From Lachnospiraceae bacterium (GTDB taxonomy: Bacteria > Bacillota > Clostridia > Lachnospirales > Lachnospiraceae): a stretch of 64,000 bases of DNA. Each line of letters begins with the position of its first letter. Within the stretch, counting starts at the first letter, position 1. The stretch covers positions 1 through 64,000 of the forward strand of contig JAIKXN010000253.1 of assembly GCA_024684055.1 (NCBI GenBank), in the 5' to 3' direction. This document shows positions 39,245 to 48,969 of the stretch, in pieces. A program made the translations under genes and the position numbers. Under the pieces are notes generated by a model that was given only the letters and a program-made list of their open reading frames with translations, had not been told where the DNA came from and did no database searches.

Positions 39245-39561
39245 ACTGGTTAGTGTTTTTAAAGTATCTTTTATTAATGGCCGGCGTAACATATCTGATC
39301 AGGGTTCTTCCGTATGTTTTCATGAGAAAAGAAGTGAAGAGCAGGTTCTTTAAGTCATTTCTTTCCTACGTTCCTTATACGGTACTTGCCGCAATGACTT
39401 TCCCGGCAATCTTATCCGCTACGGGAAACATATACAGTGCTTTGGCGGGAATGATAGTCGGAATAGCGGTGGCTTTCTTTGAAAAAGGACTCCTTGTTGT
39501 GGCTTTGTCATCCTGCGTTGCCGTGCTTATTGTGGAACTGGCGATTAAATTTATTTTTTAA
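39241..39561 (+). CDS. azlD: AzlD-family protein
   Basis: TYLIRVLPYVFMRKEVKSRFFKSFLSYVPYTVLAAMTFPAIL. Confidence 0.9.
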   Translation: MNWLVFLKYLLLMAGVTYLIRVLPYVFMRKEVKSRFFKSFLSYVPYTVLAAMTFPAILSATGNIYSALAGMIVGIAVAFFEKGLLVVALSSCVAVLIVELAIKFIF

Positions 39562-39656
39562 AACGATTATTCCGCTGAATGTGAAAAGACTTAAATGAGA
39601 TCGGGAAACCCCGGCTATAAAACATTTTGTCGGAAAGAAAAGATATTGGGAATAAT

Positions 39657-40460
39657 ATGAATTTGATTTCGATTGCAAACGAAACGATCAGAATATATGA
39701 AAAAGGCGAATATGAAGTAAACGGGAAAAAGGTTTTCTTTCCGGAAGGAGATTACAGCGGAGTATTCGTTTTTTCGCCGGAAATGGGTGAAGAGGTGCTT
39801 AAGGAAGATTTAATTATTCCCGCAAATCCTTCCATGTGCAAAATAAGTGTCATTAACAGCGATTCTTTTGCTGCAGCCCGAAGATTCGACAAGGGACTTG
39901 TAATGAATTTTGCGAACGCACACAATCCGGGAGGAGGATTCAGAATGGGTGCGACGGCGCAGGAAGAAGCATTGTGCCGCTGCAGTACGCTTTATGCCTC
40001 CATCACATCAAAGACCGCAGCGCAGATGTACGTCTACAACAATACACATGTAAGCAGTGTAGAATCCGATTATATGCTGTTTTCGAAAGATGTGCTGGTA
40101 TTCAGGGATGAACATTTAACTTTGCTTGAGGAGCCTTTTAAAACTGCGGTTGTGACGATCCCGGCACCGAACAGATACGGAGCCGCAGCTCTCGCATCTT
40201 CTGAAAAGATAAAGTATACTTTCGAAAGAAGAATAGCAATAATGCTAAAAGAAGCCGCAAAACTCGGCTACAGACAGCTTGTTCTAGGGGCCTGGGGCTG
40301 CGGAGCTTTCGGAAACAAACCCGGTGATGTGGCAAAATATTTCAGGAAAGCGATTATGGATGACAAACTCGGATACTTCTTTGATGAGATATGCTTCGCC
40401 ATTTACGGCAAAGAGGACGGAAGAAATATCACTGCCTTCAGGGAAGTGTTTAAAGATTGA
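39657..40460 (+). CDS. TIGR02452-type microbial poly(ADP-ribose) glycohydrolase-like macrodomain protein
   Basis: FANAHNPGGGFRMGATAQEEALCRCSTLY matches the PARG GGG-X7-QEE signature. Confidence 0.85.
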   Translation: MNLISIANETIRIYEKGEYEVNGKKVFFPEGDYSGVFVFSPEMGEEVLKEDLIIPANPSMCKISVINSDSFAAARRFDKGLVMNFANAHNPGGGFRMGATAQEEALCRCSTLYASITSKTAAQMYVYNNTHVSSVESDYMLFSKDVLVFRDEHLTLLEEPFKTAVVTIPAPNRYGAAALASSEKIKYTFERRIAIMLKEAAKLGYRQLVLGAWGCGAFGNKPGDVAKYFRKAIMDDKLGYFFDEICFAIYGKEDGRNITAFREVFKD

Positions 40461-40497
40461 ATATCAGTAATTGTTTTATGAGTTTAAGGATTGATTA
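40443..40497 (+). repeat. Gene-tail repeat: second copy of the PARG-like gene's last codons and stop
   Basis: GTGTTTAAAGATTGAATAT (40446) vs GAGTTTAAGGATTGATTAT (40480); 34 bp spacing, FKD* in both. Confidence 0.55.
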
Positions 40498-40554
40498 TTA
40501 CCGGAAATTTTGATAATTCAGGTTTCATAAAAAATTAAAGGAGAAGTCAGTACC

Positions 40555-41316
40555 ATGGAAAAAATAGCGGACACTCTCGACAGAGAAAAACTTACCAAAG
40601 CCATGAACGGATGCATCGAATGGATAAGGGATTTTTTTGAGAAAAACGGAAAAGGCTGCAATGCGGTTCTCGGAATATCCGGCGGAAAGGATTCATCCAT
40701 CGTTGCGGCTTTATGTGTGGAAGCACTCGGAAAAGACAGAGTGATCGGTGTGCTTATGCCAAACGGCGATCAGGCGGATATCGATATGGCGTATCTTCTT
40801 GTGAAGCATCTTGGTATCAAATATTACGTTATTAACATAAAGGATGCGATGGATGGAATAATAAGCGCTTTTCCCGAAGATCTTGAGATGTCAAATCAGT
40901 CGCGGATCAATCTTGCACCGAGGATCAGAATGAGTACCGTTTATGCGGTTTCACAGAGCGTGAACGGACGTGTTGCCAATACGTGCAACCTTTCGGAAGA
41001 CTGGGTCGGCTATTCGACGAGATACGGTGATTCCGTCGGCGATTTCTCCCCGGTTTCGCATTTTACGGTTCAGGAGATGAAGGAGATAGGAAGAATTCTC
41101 GGGCTTCCCAGAGAACTTGTGGACAAAGCACCCAGCGACGGTCTTTGCGGAAAAACCGACGAAGACAATCTTGGATTTACATATTCTGAACTTGACAGAT
41201 ATATAAGAACGGGTGAGATAGACGATGAAGAAAAGAAAGCATTGATAGACAGAAAGCATCAGATGAATCTTTTCAAACTTGAAGTAATGCCCGCATATGT
41301 TCCGGACTGGAAATAA
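40555..41316 (+). CDS. nadE: NAD+ synthase (ammonia-dependent type)
   Basis: GISGGKDSSIVAALCVEALG, NTCNLSEDWVGYSTRYGDSVGDFSP, PSDGLCGKTDEDNLGFTYSELD. Confidence 0.93.
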   Translation: MEKIADTLDREKLTKAMNGCIEWIRDFFEKNGKGCNAVLGISGGKDSSIVAALCVEALGKDRVIGVLMPNGDQADIDMAYLLVKHLGIKYYVINIKDAMDGIISAFPEDLEMSNQSRINLAPRIRMSTVYAVSQSVNGRVANTCNLSEDWVGYSTRYGDSVGDFSPVSHFTVQEMKEIGRILGLPRELVDKAPSDGLCGKTDEDNLGFTYSELDRYIRTGEIDDEEKKALIDRKHQMNLFKLEVMPAYVPDWK

Positions 41317-41349
41317 AACGGCAGGAAAATATGTGATTCGGAGTTAAAT

Positions 41350-42126
41350 ATGATAAACACAAATTACGTTAATTTAAAACAGCAGGTTGCTGAACTTTTA
41401 AACTATATAAGAAGCATGATGTATCCTGAAATCTTCGGAGAAATGGGATACAAATCGTCGGAAGCGCTTAAGGCAGATGCTTACTCTATGCTTGTCGAAA
41501 TGCTTTCCATGGTATATGAAGAGGAGGCTGATTATAAGTCTGTTGCCGATAAAATTTTTCAGGAAATACCGAATATAAGAAGAATAGTGGATACAGATGT
41601 CCAGGCGGCTTATGAAGGTGACCCTGCGGCAAAGTCGACAAAAGAAGTAATGCTTGCATATCCCGCTTTCGAAGCTATCAGCATTTTCAGGATCGCGCAT
41701 GAGTTTTACATTCAGGGAGTGCCCATTCTTTCACGAATGATGACCGAATATGCTCACAAAAATACAGGAATCGACATTCATCCCGGTGCGACAATCGGGC
41801 CGTACTTCTTTATCGATCACGGAACGGGAGTTGTTATCGGTGAGACAACCACAATCGGGGAACACGTAAAGCTTTATCAGGGTGTAACACTGGGTGCAAA
41901 GAGTTTCGCGGCAAATCCGGATGGTACTCTGGTTAAGGGAATTAAGCGTCATCCCGATATTGGAAACAATGTTGTTATTTATGCGGGAGCCACTATTCTC
42001 GGCGGAAGCACGAAGATTGGCGATAACTGTGTAATCGGCGGTAATGTATGGCTCACACATTCGGTTGATGACGGCAATACGGTTCTTGCTGCACACGAGA
42101 GAAATGAAATATTTACAAAGGAATAG
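41350..42126 (+). CDS. cysE: Serine O-acetyltransferase (hexapeptide)
   Basis: GIDIHPGATIGPYFFIDHGTGVVIGETTTIGEHVKLYQGVTLGAKSF. Confidence 0.92.
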   Translation: MINTNYVNLKQQVAELLNYIRSMMYPEIFGEMGYKSSEALKADAYSMLVEMLSMVYEEEADYKSVADKIFQEIPNIRRIVDTDVQAAYEGDPAAKSTKEVMLAYPAFEAISIFRIAHEFYIQGVPILSRMMTEYAHKNTGIDIHPGATIGPYFFIDHGTGVVIGETTTIGEHVKLYQGVTLGAKSFAANPDGTLVKGIKRHPDIGNNVVIYAGATILGGSTKIGDNCVIGGNVWLTHSVDDGNTVLAAHERNEIFTKE

Positions 42127-42218
42127 TTTTTGGAACAAAGAAAGCTGGTATAGCAAATATTTTTTATTATTTTATCGGGGAGGATAAATAATGAATAATA
42201 AAATAAAAAGAAATTAAA

Positions 42219-42258
42219 AAAAGCAAGGAAAACGATTTGGTTTTCCTTGCTTTTTTTA
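42219..42258. terminator. Bidirectional intrinsic terminator
   Basis: AAAGCAAGGAAAAC-GATTTG-GTTTTCCTTGCTTTTTTT. Confidence 0.9.
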
Positions 42259-42273
42259 TTCGAAAATATTCGA

Positions 42274-43368
42274 TCATAATATTTTGTCTATGTGAAGTTC
42301 TTTGTTCTTGGACAGATCGACCATATCCTCTCCGCATTGTACGATGGGTTTTGAAGGTGCATTTTTGTTAATGAATACGATCTTTCCCACACGACCGTCG
42401 CTTAACTGAACCGTATAATGAAGATATGTGTTACTTACATTCTCAAGGAAAGTGAGAATGAAGTGAGTGTCATATTTCTGAAGACCTTCGCTTTCGTAGA
42501 GTTCGATAACTCTGAAAGGACACATGGGTCCTCGGTAGATTCTCGCGGATGTCATCGCATCATATACATCGACTATTGCCACGATTTTTGCGTAACTGTC
42601 AATTCGATCCGCTGTAAGTCCCAGAGGATAACCTGAACCGTCACATTTTTCGTGATGCATTAATGCCGAATTGGAAATGTGATTGTTTACGCCCTGAGCT
42701 TTGAGTATATGATAACCTTCCACGGTATGTGTTTTAACGATCTGATACTCGTCGGTTGTAAGCTTGTCCGGTTTTTTGATGATCGTATCGGGTATTTTCA
42801 GCTTTCCGAGATCATGGAGCATTCCGCAAAGAGTAAGCAGATCCGTTTCTTCGGGGCTCATTTTAAGCCAGCCTGCAAAAACATTGCAGATAAGGGCGAC
42901 ATTCATTGAGTGCGCGAATGTAAGATCGTCGTACTGACGCATGTTATGCAGCATGTCCATTGTACTGAAAGATGAATTCTTGGCCTGAGCAATCAGTGAT
43001 TTTGTATTATCGAGAAGTTCATTCGTATTAATGGGAGAGTTTAGCTCGACAATATTATTGATACTGCTTCTGAAACCGTTAATCGTTTCATCGAATGACT
43101 GCTTGAACTCAGTGTATTCCTTACTCTGCTTGATAATGGCAGAATGAGGAAGTTCTTTGAGCTCGGGAATGGGAAGAGTTTCTTCCTCCGGAACCTCCTG
43201 AATGTCATCCTCGACACGTACTGACAGGATTGAATAAAATTCAAGCCTTGTAATGATTTTATCTGTAAGGACCAGACCCTTTGTAAGGATCATCTGTCCG
43301 TTGTAATTATAGACGTCTTCAGCCAAAACGTAGCCTGGAAGAAGGTCCTTGGTTTTTACTCTTTTCAT
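42274..43368 (-). CDS. HD-GYP domain protein
   Basis: MLHDLGKLKIPDTIIKKP, MHHEKCDGSGYPLGL, IVDVYDAMTSARIYR. Start MKRVKTKDLLPGYVLAEDVYN. Confidence 0.93.
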   Translation of the reverse strand: MKRVKTKDLLPGYVLAEDVYNYNGQMILTKGLVLTDKIITRLEFYSILSVRVEDDIQEVPEEETLPIPELKELPHSAIIKQSKEYTEFKQSFDETINGFRSSINNIVELNSPINTNELLDNTKSLIAQAKNSSFSTMDMLHNMRQYDDLTFAHSMNVALICNVFAGWLKMSPEETDLLTLCGMLHDLGKLKIPDTIIKKPDKLTTDEYQIVKTHTVEGYHILKAQGVNNHISNSALMHHEKCDGSGYPLGLTADRIDSYAKIVAIVDVYDAMTSARIYRGPMCPFRVIELYESEGLQKYDTHFILTFLENVSNTYLHYTVQLSDGRVGKIVFINKNAPSKPIVQCGEDMVDLSKNKELHIDKIL

Positions 43369-43504
43369 GGCATATACCTGATTTCCACAGCCTAACCGAT
43401 TAAAAGTTATATCAAAATTATAAAAAAAACAAGGGTAAAAGTCAATTATATGTATTGACACGCAAACCGATAGAGTGTATGTTTAATTTGATAAAAAAAT
43501 ACGT

Positions 43505-43653
43505 CTCTTATTCAGAGTGGTGGAGGTACATAGGACCTGCGAAGCCACGGCAACCCCTTAAAACGGAAGGTGCCAACCTGAGCGAAATATTCGAACAATA
43601 AGAGGACTGAGTATATGAAAAATGCTGCCGGTCCTTTTAGGAGCGGTTTTTTT
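43505..43653 (+). promoter_or_regulatory. SAM-I (S-box) riboswitch with terminator expression platform
   Basis: P1 CTCTTATT/AATAAGAG; AGAGTGGTGGAGG...GAAGCCACGGCAACC...AAGGTGCCAACCTGAGCG; terminator CCGGTCCTTTTAGGAGCGGTTTTTTT; upstream of metK. Confidence 0.93.
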
Positions 43654-43698
43654 ATTGGGAAACAGTGTATCGTTTATATAAAAAATAAGGAGTAAAAT

Positions 43699-44889
43699 AT
43701 GGAAAGAAAAATATTCACCTCTGAATCGGTAACAGAAGGACATCCTGACAAAGTCTGCGATGCCGTATCGGATGCAATACTTGATGCCTGCATGAAAGAG
43801 GATCCTATGAGCCGTGTAGCATGCGAAACGGCATGTTGTACAGGTTTTGTGCTTGTAACAGGTGAAATCACCACAAAGGCACATCTTGACTACCAGAAGA
43901 TTGTTCGCGAAACAGTTAATGAAATCGGATATAATGATGCAAAGACCGGTTTTGACGGAAATACTTGCGCTGTATTCGTTGCCATGGACACACAGTCTGC
44001 TGATATTGCTATGGGCGTTGACAAGGCTCTTGAAGCAAGAAACAACGAAATGAGCGATGCGGAAATCGAAGCAATCGGTGCAGGCGATCAGGGTATGATG
44101 TTCGGATATGCAACAAACGAGACCGAAGATTACATGCCCTATCCTATTTACTATGCACACAAGCTTTGCCGTCAGCTTACAAAGGTTCGTAAGGACGGAA
44201 CTCTCAAGTACCTTCGTCCCGACGGAAAGAGCCAGGTTTCGGTAGAATATGATGATAACGGAAAGCCTGTTCGTTTTGATGCGGTTGTTCTTTCTACACA
44301 GCATGATGAGGATGTTACCCAGGAACAGATTCATGCAGATATTAAGAAATATGTTTTCGACGAAATTCTTCCCAAGGATATGGTGGATGAGAATACAAAA
44401 TATTTCATCAATCCCACAGGACGTTTCGTAATCGGCGGACCTCACGGTGATGCAGGACTTACAGGACGTAAGATTATCGTTGATACTTACGGCGGATACG
44501 CTCGTCACGGCGGCGGAGCATTCTCCGGAAAAGACTGTACAAAGGTTGACCGTTCCGCAGCTTATGCGGCAAGATATGTTGCCAAGAACATTGTAGCATC
44601 CGGACTTGCAGAGAAATGCGAGATTCAGCTTTCTTATGCGATCGGTGTTGCAAAGCCCACATCAATCATGGTTGACACATTCGGTACCGGAAAAATTGAT
44701 GATGAAAAGATCGTTGAAATAGTAAGAGAGAATTTCGACCTTCGTCCTGCGGGAATAATCAAAATGCTTGATTTAAGAAGACCTATTTACAGACCTACGG
44801 CAGCTTACGGCCATTTCGGAAGAAACGATCTTAATCTTCCCTGGGAGAAGACTGACAAGGCAGAAGCACTGAAAGCGTATATAAAATAA
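43699..44889 (+). CDS. metK: S-adenosylmethionine synthetase
   Basis: [49 protein letters not shown]-like, [23 protein letters not shown]. Confidence 0.97.
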   Translation: MERKIFTSESVTEGHPDKVCDAVSDAILDACMKEDPMSRVACETACCTGFVLVTGEITTKAHLDYQKIVRETVNEIGYNDAKTGFDGNTCAVFVAMDTQSADIAMGVDKALEARNNEMSDAEIEAIGAGDQGMMFGYATNETEDYMPYPIYYAHKLCRQLTKVRKDGTLKYLRPDGKSQVSVEYDDNGKPVRFDAVVLSTQHDEDVTQEQIHADIKKYVFDEILPKDMVDENTKYFINPTGRFVIGGPHGDAGLTGRKIIVDTYGGYARHGGGAFSGKDCTKVDRSAAYAARYVAKNIVASGLAEKCEIQLSYAIGVAKPTSIMVDTFGTGKIDDEKIVEIVRENFDLRPAGIIKMLDLRRPIYRPTAAYGHFGRNDLNLPWEKTDKAEALKAYIK

Positions 44890-45333
44890 ATGAAAGTAAG
44901 AATCAAAAAACTCAGCGAAAAAGCAATAATTCCCACATACGGAACCGATTATGCGGCCGGAGCCGATCTGTATGCATGTCTTGAAAATACGGTTTCGGTT
45001 GAAAACGGAAAAACCGAAATGATAGGAACCGGAGTTGCGCTGGAAATACCCGAAGGATATGTCGGACTTGTATATGCGCGTTCGGGACTTTCCTGCAAAA
45101 AGGGACTCGCACCCGCCAATAAAGTCGGGGTAATAGACAGTGATTACAGAGGCGAGATCAAAGTTGCCCTTCATAATCACAATATTTCGGGAGATGCGAT
45201 ACCGGTTGAAAATGGCGAGAGAATAGCTCAGATAGTTATCGCTCCGTATATAAAAGCGGATTTTGAATTAACAGAAAATCTGGATGAAACGGATCGCGGA
45301 GAGAAAGGGTTCGGTTCTACGGGAACACGTTAG
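44890..45333 (+). CDS. dut: dUTP diphosphatase
   Basis: YGTDYAAGADLYAC, YARSGLSCKKGL, GVIDSDYRGEI, NGERIAQIVI, RGEKGFGSTGTR. Confidence 0.94.
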   Translation: MKVRIKKLSEKAIIPTYGTDYAAGADLYACLENTVSVENGKTEMIGTGVALEIPEGYVGLVYARSGLSCKKGLAPANKVGVIDSDYRGEIKVALHNHNISGDAIPVENGERIAQIVIAPYIKADFELTENLDETDRGEKGFGSTGTR

Positions 45334-45431
45334 TATCCACATATGTATCAGGAGATAATAATATGATTCCGAATAGACTGAATCGGAAAACGATTTTCGG
45401 AATTGATTTTGGAAACTATGAAGAAAGCGTT

Positions 45432-46331
45432 TTAAACTCCTGTGTAATCGAAGGCCGGAATAAATGATTCTTCGGCTGTTTCGCCTTCCTGAAAATAAGC
45501 ATTTACGATATTAAGAGAGAATACGTAATCGAGAAGTCGGTCGTATTCTCTTTTTGTTACTTTTCGCAAAAGCTCGGGATATTTTTCTCCGGCTTTTTTC
45601 AAAGAGTCGGAACCGACCGGAGTATACTGGTTCATTATCGACAGATAAACGTCATCGCCGTATGTTTCGTGGATATAGGAAACAACCTGCTTCGCGTTTT
45701 TTACTCCGAGCGGAAGAAGAAGGTGACGTACAATAATACCTTTTTTCATCATGCCTCTTTCGTCAAACACGTTCGGACCTGTCTGCCTGAACATTTCGGC
45801 TATGGCTCTTTTTGCATGATACGAATAGTCTGTAACACCCGAATAGTTTTTTGCGAGAGTATTATCCATGTATTTAAAATCAGGGAGATAAATATCCACA
45901 AGTCCCTCAAGGACTGCGAGAGTTTCCGGAAGTTCATAGGCCGAGGTGTTATAGACCACAGGAATGTCAAGCCCTTTGTTTTTGGCAATTATAAGAGCTT
46001 CTTTTATGGGATAAATATAGTGGGAAGGCGTGACCAGATTTATGTTGTTGGCACCCTGTTCCATAAGTTCGATGAAAATGTCGGACAGTCTTTCAACGCT
46101 GACTTCTTTACCGATCCTGCCCGTGGAAATATCCGAATTCTGACAGAAAACGCATTTAAGATTGCAGCCTGAGAAAAACACGGCACCGCTTCCTTCTTTG
46201 CCGCTTATTGACGGCTCTTCGTAAAAGTGCAGGGCGGCTCTTGCGATGCTTATACGCTCGTATTCTGAGCAGAAGCCTTTGTGAGAACTTCTGTCGATAT
46301 TACATTTTCTGGGGCAGATATTACAGATCAT
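45432..46331 (-). CDS. Radical SAM protein (PflA-like, COG1313-type)
   Basis: ICPRKCNIDR...GFC, FFSGCNLKCVFCQNSDIST (CxxxCxxC). Confidence 0.9.
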   Translation of the reverse strand: MICNICPRKCNIDRSSHKGFCSEYERISIARAALHFYEEPSISGKEGSGAVFFSGCNLKCVFCQNSDISTGRIGKEVSVERLSDIFIELMEQGANNINLVTPSHYIYPIKEALIIAKNKGLDIPVVYNTSAYELPETLAVLEGLVDIYLPDFKYMDNTLAKNYSGVTDYSYHAKRAIAEMFRQTGPNVFDERGMMKKGIIVRHLLLPLGVKNAKQVVSYIHETYGDDVYLSIMNQYTPVGSDSLKKAGEKYPELLRKVTKREYDRLLDYVFSLNIVNAYFQEGETAEESFIPAFDYTGV

Positions 46332-46533
46332 GATTTCTCCCGATGTTGATCAGTGTGCAGATACGAAATCGAAATCGTGAAAAATCTTTCCGAATGATGA
46401 TCCCGATGGATTTCGTCTGTAAAAACTTACTTGTGTTTTATGTGATTATAACACAAAAGTGTCGCTATTGCTTTTTGATATAAATTCTAATAAAATTTAC
46501 AGAGCGGGCAAAAAGCCGGTCAGGGTGATAAAA

Positions 46534-48813
46534 ATGGAAAAAAATTCAAAGACAAAAAAGATATCTTTAATAATTCTTATCTGCGAAGCGCTTTTAATTC
46601 TTGCTTCGATTCCTTTTCTGTTTTTTAAAAATGATATATATAATTTCAATGCGTCCGATTTTCTTTCGGGAGGCGGGGAACTTAACGAAAACAGCGTATA
46701 TGCCGGAAACGGTAATGAGTGCGATATTGTTTCGAAAACATTTGCCCTGCCAAGAGGTGTTTACAGAATCGCGCTTAATTACAAAACCGACGCAGATCAG
46801 AAAAATACCGTTAAAGTGACGGCAGGACAGGCTTCTTATAATTCCGTCAGAACAAATCCCGTTGTTTTGTACAGCGGAAAGAATCAGACGGATTATCTTT
46901 GCTATATAACTGAAAAAAACAATGATTTAAGTTTCGACATTCATTATTCCGGTGAGGGCAGTATTGAAGTATACGGAGCGATAATAAAAAAGACCAATAT
47001 TTTTGCGAGGGAATTTATTTTTACGCTGCTTGTTTTGTTTGTCATAATCGATGTTGCCTGGGTCCTTTATAACAAAGGATTTTTTGACAGGGAAAGAAAT
47101 ATCAGGATTCTGCTCCTTTCGGGATGCGTTTCTGTTTCATGCATTCCGCTTATGACGGATTATATGATGTCAGGCAGCGATTACATTTATCATCTTTTGA
47201 GAATAGAAGGTGTAAAGGACGGAATTCTTGCAGGCTGCTTTCCTGTCAGGATTTATCCCGAATGGGTGTACGGATACGGATATATTGATGCCGTAATGTA
47301 CGGTAATTTCTTTCTTTATATTCCGGCTTTGTTCAGACTGATCGGATTTGATGTCACCGCTTCGTATAAAATGTTTGTTGTCGTAATTAACATTCTGACG
47401 GTCATGAGTTCCTATGTATGCTTTAAGAAAATGACCGGTGACAGAAAAGCGGCTCTGCTTGGAACATATCTTTTCGTGCTCATGCCTTACAGATATTCGG
47501 CTCTTTATAATCTTTCAAGAGTCGGAATTTTCTGCGCAGCCGTTTTCTTTCCGGTGGTCCTTCTTGGAATGTACAAGATTTTTACTCAGGATGAAAAAGA
47601 AAAAAGCTTTAAGTACAACTGGATCATAACTTCGGCGGGTATCTGCGGAATCCTCTGGAATCATGTTTTAAGCACGGAAATAACCGGGCTCCTTATTATC
47701 TTTTTCTGCATCGTTTTCATAAAAAGAACTTTCAGAATACGAAGATTCGTACAGCTTCTTTTGAGTGCGGTTTCATCGTTTCTGGCGAGCCTCTGGTATA
47801 TCATTCCTTTTCTTGACAATTATATTAATCAGGACCTGCAGATAAAGAATGTTTACGAAAGAACGATTCAGAACAGGGGAATTCATCCGGCTCAGTTTTT
47901 CGCTCTTTTCGTTTCGCAGGATACAAACAGTACGATGTACGGTTACGAAGGACTTCAGGGAGCACTTAATCTGACATACGGATTTGCGCTTCTTTTCGGA
48001 CTTTTCATTTTTATGCTTGTTCTTTTTGGCAAAAAAGAAGAACAGGATAAAAAGAACATAAAAACGGGAATTGTTTTTGTGGTCTCTTCGGTTCTGCTTT
48101 CATGGATGTGTACGCTTTTCTTTCCCTGGGATTTCCTTCAGCAGAGAAATGCGGTATTTAAGATGTTAATATCAAGTCTTCAGTTCCCTTCGAGACTTAT
48201 AATATTCGCAGGCATTTTTCTGACCGTGGTTTCGATGGCAGCATTCCTTCTTTTAAGGAAGAACGAAAAAAGGGCAGATATTTTTGCCGGTGTGACGATG
48301 CTTTTATGTGTGGCGGGTGCGCTTTATTACAGCAGCGAACTTCTTAATAATGCAACGCCTTACAAACTTTATGATGTGGCCGAATTCGGAACCGGATTTA
48401 CCTCGGGAAGCGAATATATTTTCAATGACATAAAGAGCAATTACAACGATATCCTTACATACAGGGATGCTGCTCCGAGTGACAACGTGAATATTTCGGT
48501 ATATTCAAAAGACGGGCTTGATGTTGTAGTGGGATGCGAGAATACGAGCGATGAAAACGGCTTTGTGGACCTTCCGATGCTTTTTTACATAGGATACTCC
48601 GCAAAGGATCTCGGTACGGGAGAGACAATGAACTGCATCTTCGGAGACAGATGCGATATAAGAGTGATAATTCCTCCGGGATATTCGGGTAATTTCGAGG
48701 TTAAATATACCGGAAAAGGTTACTGGAGAATAGGTGATACGATAAGTCTTATAACGATAGCGGCAACGGGGCTTTATCTTACCACCTGCATTAAAAAGAA
48801 GAAAGAACAATAA
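46534..48813 (+). CDS. Large multi-pass membrane protein (YfhO / 6-pyruvoyl-tetrahydropterin-synthase-related membrane family)
   Basis: Many TM segments; SGSDYIYHLLRIEGVKDGILAGCFPVRIYPEW. Start chosen at MEKNSK. Confidence 0.7.
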   Translation: MEKNSKTKKISLIILICEALLILASIPFLFFKNDIYNFNASDFLSGGGELNENSVYAGNGNECDIVSKTFALPRGVYRIALNYKTDADQKNTVKVTAGQASYNSVRTNPVVLYSGKNQTDYLCYITEKNNDLSFDIHYSGEGSIEVYGAIIKKTNIFAREFIFTLLVLFVIIDVAWVLYNKGFFDRERNIRILLLSGCVSVSCIPLMTDYMMSGSDYIYHLLRIEGVKDGILAGCFPVRIYPEWVYGYGYIDAVMYGNFFLYIPALFRLIGFDVTASYKMFVVVINILTVMSSYVCFKKMTGDRKAALLGTYLFVLMPYRYSALYNLSRVGIFCAAVFFPVVLLGMYKIFTQDEKEKSFKYNWIITSAGICGILWNHVLSTEITGLLIIFFCIVFIKRTFRIRRFVQLLLSAVSSFLASLWYIIPFLDNYINQDLQIKNVYERTIQNRGIHPAQFFALFVSQDTNSTMYGYEGLQGALNLTYGFALLFGLFIFMLVLFGKKEEQDKKNIKTGIVFVVSSVLLSWMCTLFFPWDFLQQRNAVFKMLISSLQFPSRLIIFAGIFLTVVSMAAFLLLRKNEKRADIFAGVTMLLCVAGALYYSSELLNNATPYKLYDVAEFGTGFTSGSEYIFNDIKSNYNDILTYRDAAPSDNVNISVYSKDGLDVVVGCENTSDENGFVDLPMLFYIGYSAKDLGTGETMNCIFGDRCDIRVIIPPGYSGNFEVKYTGKGYWRIGDTISLITIAATGLYLTTCIKKKKEQ

Positions 48814-48900
48814 AAAGCAAATCCATACATAAACTCCGGGCAGCTTTAAGAAGGAAGCCGGAATATAAAAAAATTAAAACAGAATATTTAATCATTAAAA

Positions 48901-48944
48901 AACTCTCTTCGCCGGTGTTTTATATCCGGTAAAGAGAGTTTTTT
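48901..48944. terminator. Bidirectional intrinsic terminator
   Basis: AACTCTCTTCGCCGG ... CCGGTAAAGAGAGTTTTTT. Confidence 0.85.
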
Positions 48945-48969
48945 GTTTTGTCTTTATCAGTTTTAAAAA

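Noticed and set aside
43558-44508. 316-aa minus-strand ORF across metK
   Set aside because: Antisense of metK and the riboswitch; no family features.
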